Source: Nansenia antarctica (lineage: Eukaryota; Chordata; Actinopteri; Argentiniformes; Microstomatidae). From it: 64,000 nucleotides of DNA. The notes beneath the pieces are model-generated. The model worked only from the letters and a program-made list of their open reading frames with translations, searched no databases and was not told the DNA's origin. The DNA lies in NCBI GenBank assembly GCA_963989245.1, contig OZ022341.1:46606725-46670724 (forward strand), given 5' to 3'. The position numbers and the translations under genes were made by a program. The number at the start of each line of letters is the position of its first letter. Positions within the stretch are counted from its first letter, which is position 1. Below are positions 61,232-64,000 of the stretch, in pieces.

Positions 61232-62266
61232 ATGCTGGACAACATGGCACCTCATGGCAAGGAACTCTCTGAGCAGCTGAAAAAAAGGATTATTGCGCTT
61301 CACAAAGATGGCCTTGGCTATAAGAAGATTGCCAACACCCTGAAAATGAGTTGCAGCACAGTGGCTAAGATCATACAGCGGTTTTCCAGGACAGGTTCCA
61401 CTCGGAACAGGCCTCGCCAGGGTCGACCAAAGAAGTTGAGTCCACGTGCTCAGCGTCATATCCAGAGGTTGGTTTCCAAAAATAGATGTGCGAGTGCTTC
61501 CAGCATTGCTGCAGAGGTTGCAGAAGTGGGATGTCAGCCTGTCAGTGCCCAGACCATACGCCGCACACTGCATCAAATCGGTTTGTATGGCCGTCGCCCC
61601 AGACAGAAGCCTCTTCTGAAACCGATGCATAAGAAAGCCCGCAAACAGTTTGCTGAAGACAATGAATCCAAGAACATGAGTTACTGGAACCATGTCCTGT
61701 GGTCTGATGAGACCAAAATAAACCTGTTTGGGTCAGATGGTGTCCGGCGTGTGTGGCGGCACCCTGGTGAGGAGTACCAAGACAAATGTGTTTTGCCTAC
61801 AGTCAAGCATGGTGGTGGCAGCATCATGGTCTGGGGCTGCATGAGTGCTGCCGGCACTGGGGAGCTGCATTTCATTGAGGGACACATGAATTCCAATATA
61901 TACTGTGACATCCTGCAGCAGAGCATGATCCCCTCTCTTCGGAAACTGGGCTGTAGGGCAGTTTTCCAACATGATAATGACCCTAAACACACCTCCAAGA
62001 TGACAACGGCCTTGCTGAAGAAGCTGAAGGTTAAGGTGATGGACTGGCCAAGTATGTCTCCAGACCTAAACCCAATTGAGCACATGTGGGGCATCCTCAA
62101 GAGGAAGGTGGAGGAGTGCAAGGTGTCCAACATCCGTGCGCTCCGTGATGTCGTCATGGAGGAGTGGAAGAAGATTCCAGAAGCAACCTGTGCAGCTCTG
62201 GTGAATTCCATGCCCAGGAGGGTTAAAGCAGTGCTAGATAACAATGGTGGTCACACAAAATATTGA
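61232..62266 (+). CDS. Tc1/mariner transposase, open, DD34E
   Basis: This is 344 residues without a stop or frameshift, the full family length. An N-terminal helix-turn-helix region (about 10-60) binds the arm repeats, followed by a GRPKK motif (64-68) and a second helix-turn-helix with basic stretches (about 70-140). The catalytic domain has Asp159 in VLWSDETKINLFGSDG, Asp248 in FQHDNDPKHTS and Glu283 in SPDLNPIEHMW. Exactly 34 residues separate the last two, as in Tc1. KHGGGSIMVWGC is the glycine-rich box. Met5 (61244) starts MAPHGKEL and may be the true start. The enzyme cuts and pastes its own element at TA sites. All key residues are present, so it may be or recently have been functional; the open frame on the opposite strand is a shadow. 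Confidence 0.93.
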   Translation: MLDNMAPHGKELSEQLKKRIIALHKDGLGYKKIANTLKMSCSTVAKIIQRFSRTGSTRNRPRQGRPKKLSPRAQRHIQRLVSKNRCASASSIAAEVAEVGCQPVSAQTIRRTLHQIGLYGRRPRQKPLLKPMHKKARKQFAEDNESKNMSYWNHVLWSDETKINLFGSDGVRRVWRHPGEEYQDKCVLPTVKHGGGSIMVWGCMSAAGTGELHFIEGHMNSNIYCDILQQSMIPSLRKLGCRAVFQHDNDPKHTSKMTTALLKKLKVKVMDWPSMSPDLNPIEHMWGILKRKVEECKVSNIRALRDVVMEEWKKIPEATCAALVNSMPRRVKAVLDNNGGHTKY

Positions 62267-62337
62267 CACTTTGGGCACAATTTAGACATGTTCACTATGG
62301 GGTGTACTCACTTTTGTTGCCAGCTGTTTAGACATTA

Positions 62338-63043
62338 TAGTAGCCAACGGACCCACAGGTGGATCCGAAGTGATATAAAGAGCTTACCTCGATCAATTCT
62401 CTTCATCGATATCACATTTTTTTCACAACTTTGCATGCTAAGTTGCTTTACGGCCTAAGTCACATCCAGTTTTCTCCAACTGGAGAATGTGTCATGTCCG
62501 GTTTCAACGCCGAATTTCCATACCATTGATCGGCCAACCCCAAAAAATCCCCCCCCCCCCAAAAAAAAAATTCTGATACATGAGAAAGGTCAAAGGTCAG
62601 ATGGTGCCAAAATATCTCCAAATGGCCTAAACATATAGGTGTCCGCCTAAACATACCTGTACTAAAACAGGTACAAAGTTGCATTTGCTCACATTACTAG
62701 CATCGACTTTGGCACAAGTACTAATAAGACCCTGGGGTACTGATTCCTAGATGATTTGGGCTTGGTCATCAGGTTTTCAAGGTGATATTCACAGTAAAAG
62801 CTGTTGTTTTTTTAGGCGTAGACTGAATTTGAGATGTTTTATAATGTTCTAGCTCTATTTACTCTGACACAGTAACATAGATTTTGATTCTGACACTTCT
62901 ACAGCCACCCCACAGGTGTTAGCTTTCATTTGATAACAAGATCATTATGAAGGCCCTTGTGATTGTGGAGATATTCTATATTCACTGTGGGCATGTCATT
63001 TCGAGCAGAAAACCAGAAAAATGAGGTGGATAAGATCTGGTTT
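62338..63043. mobile_element. 706-bp insert splitting the right Tc1 arm
   Basis: The left arm reads straight through GCTGTTAATGTC. On the right the same site is split between GTTTAGACATTA (to 62337) and TAACAGCTGTG (from 63044). TA is present on both sides of the insert, consistent with a second TA-targeting insertion. The insert ends (TAGTAGCC and CTGGTTT) are not inverted repeats of each other, and its family is unknown. It contains an A-rich and C-rich run at 62541-62570 and no gene. Alternatively it is original element sequence missing from the left arm, since that arm is not required to match. Confidence 0.7.
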
Positions 63044-63221
63044 TAACAGCTGTGTACTAAGTAATTTTCAATGGACAATAAATCTATACTGTTATTCAAG
63101 CAGCACACTGACTACTTTAAGTTATATCAAAGTTTAATTAAGATAGTGTTATCCCCTGAAAGGATATGACAGAATATTTGCACAAATCTAAAGGGTGTAC
63201 TCACTTTTGAGATATACTGTA

Positions 63222-63765
63222 CATATCTAACATGGATGCTATGATGTCTAAAGATTATGACCGAACTATGTGATACAAATTCACTCACTATATTCACATC
63301 TACATTTCTCTTCCCAATGAAAATGAGTCAAATATTAGTGTCATGTGAAACGTTCCAATGGCCTTAACATCTCTGTGTATCTGATGCACGATAGTGTCTA
63401 AGACAGAGAAACCAAGAACAGAGACATTCTAAGTGTAACACTGTCATCTGTTGGCCATGAGCTGTACTGTAGGCCTACATGCTGCTGTCCAAAGCATGCT
63501 GGGAAAGGGGACTACGAGAGAGTCGGAATCATATCGGAATCATGTGCTACCAAGCGGACCAATCACAGTGCTTACGGTTGCGTAGGCACTGTCGCGTAGT
63601 TACATTTTTGGAGAGGTGCTTGTCAACCGACGCCGTAGCCTACGGCGTAAGCTGCGAGCCTACGCAAGCAACGGCGTAGCCTACGCCGTCGATTTTGCGC
63701 AGAAGCATAAATTGGGCTTTAGGGCTAAGTGTTTTATTCAAGGGCACACTAGTAGCGGTGTTCCC
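63222..63765. other. Flank with GC-rich palindrome, no gene recognised
   Basis: Unremarkable to about 63580. Then GCGTAGG/CTACGC-type motifs cluster: CGACGCCGTAGCCTACGGCG (63628-63647) is itself near-palindromic and is followed by ACGGCGTAGCCTACGCCGTC (63671-63690). Fish genomes contain miniature elements with such 'gccgtaggctacggc' cores, so this is probably part of one, ending near ATTGGGCTTTAGGGC. Boundaries not set. Confidence 0.5.
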
Positions 63766-63769
63766 AGTG

Positions 63770-64000
63770 TGTTGTTATTATAGTACATAACATTGGTTCC
63801 GCCCTATGTTGTTGTACCCGGACCGGGGGACCGGGGTGAGAGCTGGGGAGTGTCTGGAAGACGGATGTGCAACGTGTTATTAAAAGCCAGTTAAGAAACC
63901 CCTGCCTGTTTATTCCTAGTTAGGAATACTGGAAACAACAAACATAACATGGTGTCAGATAATGGGACTGGCAACGCGGAGTTCATCGACTTATGAAAAA
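63770..64000 (+). mobile_element. Possible LTR and primer-binding site of a retrotransposon, cut by window end
   Basis: A stretch starting TGTTGTTATTATAG and ending AACAACAAACATAACA at 63949 has the TG...CA ends of an LTR and an ATTAAAA signal-like string at about 63879. It is followed at once by TGGTGTCAGATAATGG, which has the form of a tRNA-complementary primer-binding site. Only 50 bp of the interior is in the window and no coding part is seen. The second LTR would lie beyond the window. Confidence 0.45.

Larger units (their letters stand above)
60879..63219 (+). mobile_element. Tc1-type transposon with IR/DR arms, flanked by TA
   Basis: The ends CAGTATATCTCAAAAGTGAG and its complement are flanked by TA (60877-60878, 63220-63221). 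The left arm is 242 bp (60879-61120) and has the motif AAAAGTGAGTACACCC at both its outer and inner part, the IR/DR plan of Sleeping Beauty-like elements. The right arm is the same arm split in two, inner 62271-62337 and outer 63044-63219, by a 706-bp insert. Arms are about 95% alike. The interior holds one open transposase. The ends resemble the Passport/PPTN-type fish Tc1 group as I remember it; this is unverified. Without the insert the element would be about 1.6 kb, normal for the family. Confidence 0.93.

Noticed and set aside
61172..62244. Open frames on the - strand opposite the transposase
   Set aside because: Antisense shadows of the Tc1 coding sequence.

Overview
The window is nuclear DNA of a teleost fish. 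It is intron-rich and full of CA/GT microsatellites. It carries Tc1/mariner, hAT and PIF/Harbinger elements, tRNA-derived SINEs and decayed LINEs. Several short repeats resemble ones I know from salmonids and pikes: hAT-type elements ending CAGTGGAGGCTGGTGG, and a dispersed repeat with 'tttatttaacc' at 16.1 kb. A salmonid or esocid is therefore the best guess, but this is inference and no species is claimed.

The only host gene I can support is the 3' part of il1rapl1 (interleukin-1 receptor accessory protein-like 1) on the + strand. Five exons are seen: Ig3 first half (28827-28959), Ig3 second half (37287-37432), transmembrane (48169-48312), first TIR exon (51235-51405), and last exon with the rest of the TIR domain, the neuronal C-terminal tail and the stop (54371-55113). 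Split codons match at all four junctions, every intron is GT-AG, and together the exons give 444 complete codons. The protein is a postsynaptic adhesion receptor with three Ig domains, one membrane helix, a cytoplasmic TIR domain and an approximately 150-residue tail. The first 28.8 kb hold no exon that I recognise and are most simply a large upstream intron. A 3' UTR begins at 55114; its end is not certain.

Mobile DNA fills the introns and the downstream flank. Two complete hAT-type miniature elements with perfect 8-bp target duplications lie at 437-547 and 1761-1879. Another hAT-type element is at 31219-31340. PIF/Harbinger-type elements with 3-bp duplications are at 32111-32904 and 57647-57816. 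Three copies of one SINE lie in or next to the gene (27.8, 37.5 and 46.3 kb). About 4.7 kb inside the intron before the transmembrane exon (40.88-45.60 kb) is bounded by arms of roughly 400 bp in inverted orientation. It contains an inner inverted-repeat element with a 386-bp tandem array and fragments of two different LINEs. A Tc1-type transposon (60879-63219) with an open 344-codon DD34E transposase lies downstream. Its right arm is split by a 706-bp insert. The last approximately 230 bp look like an LTR followed by a primer-binding site.

The most interesting host-gene signals concern splicing. A GT repeat of about 40 units ends 14 nt before the first TIR exon, an arrangement like the known CFTR (TG)mTn acceptor. 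The transmembrane exon has a CAGCAG tandem acceptor that could add one alanine. Repeats elsewhere in the same transcript carry iterated 5'-splice-site-like motifs. I found no new multi-gene system; the 40.9-45.6 kb composite is the strongest candidate for undescribed structure.
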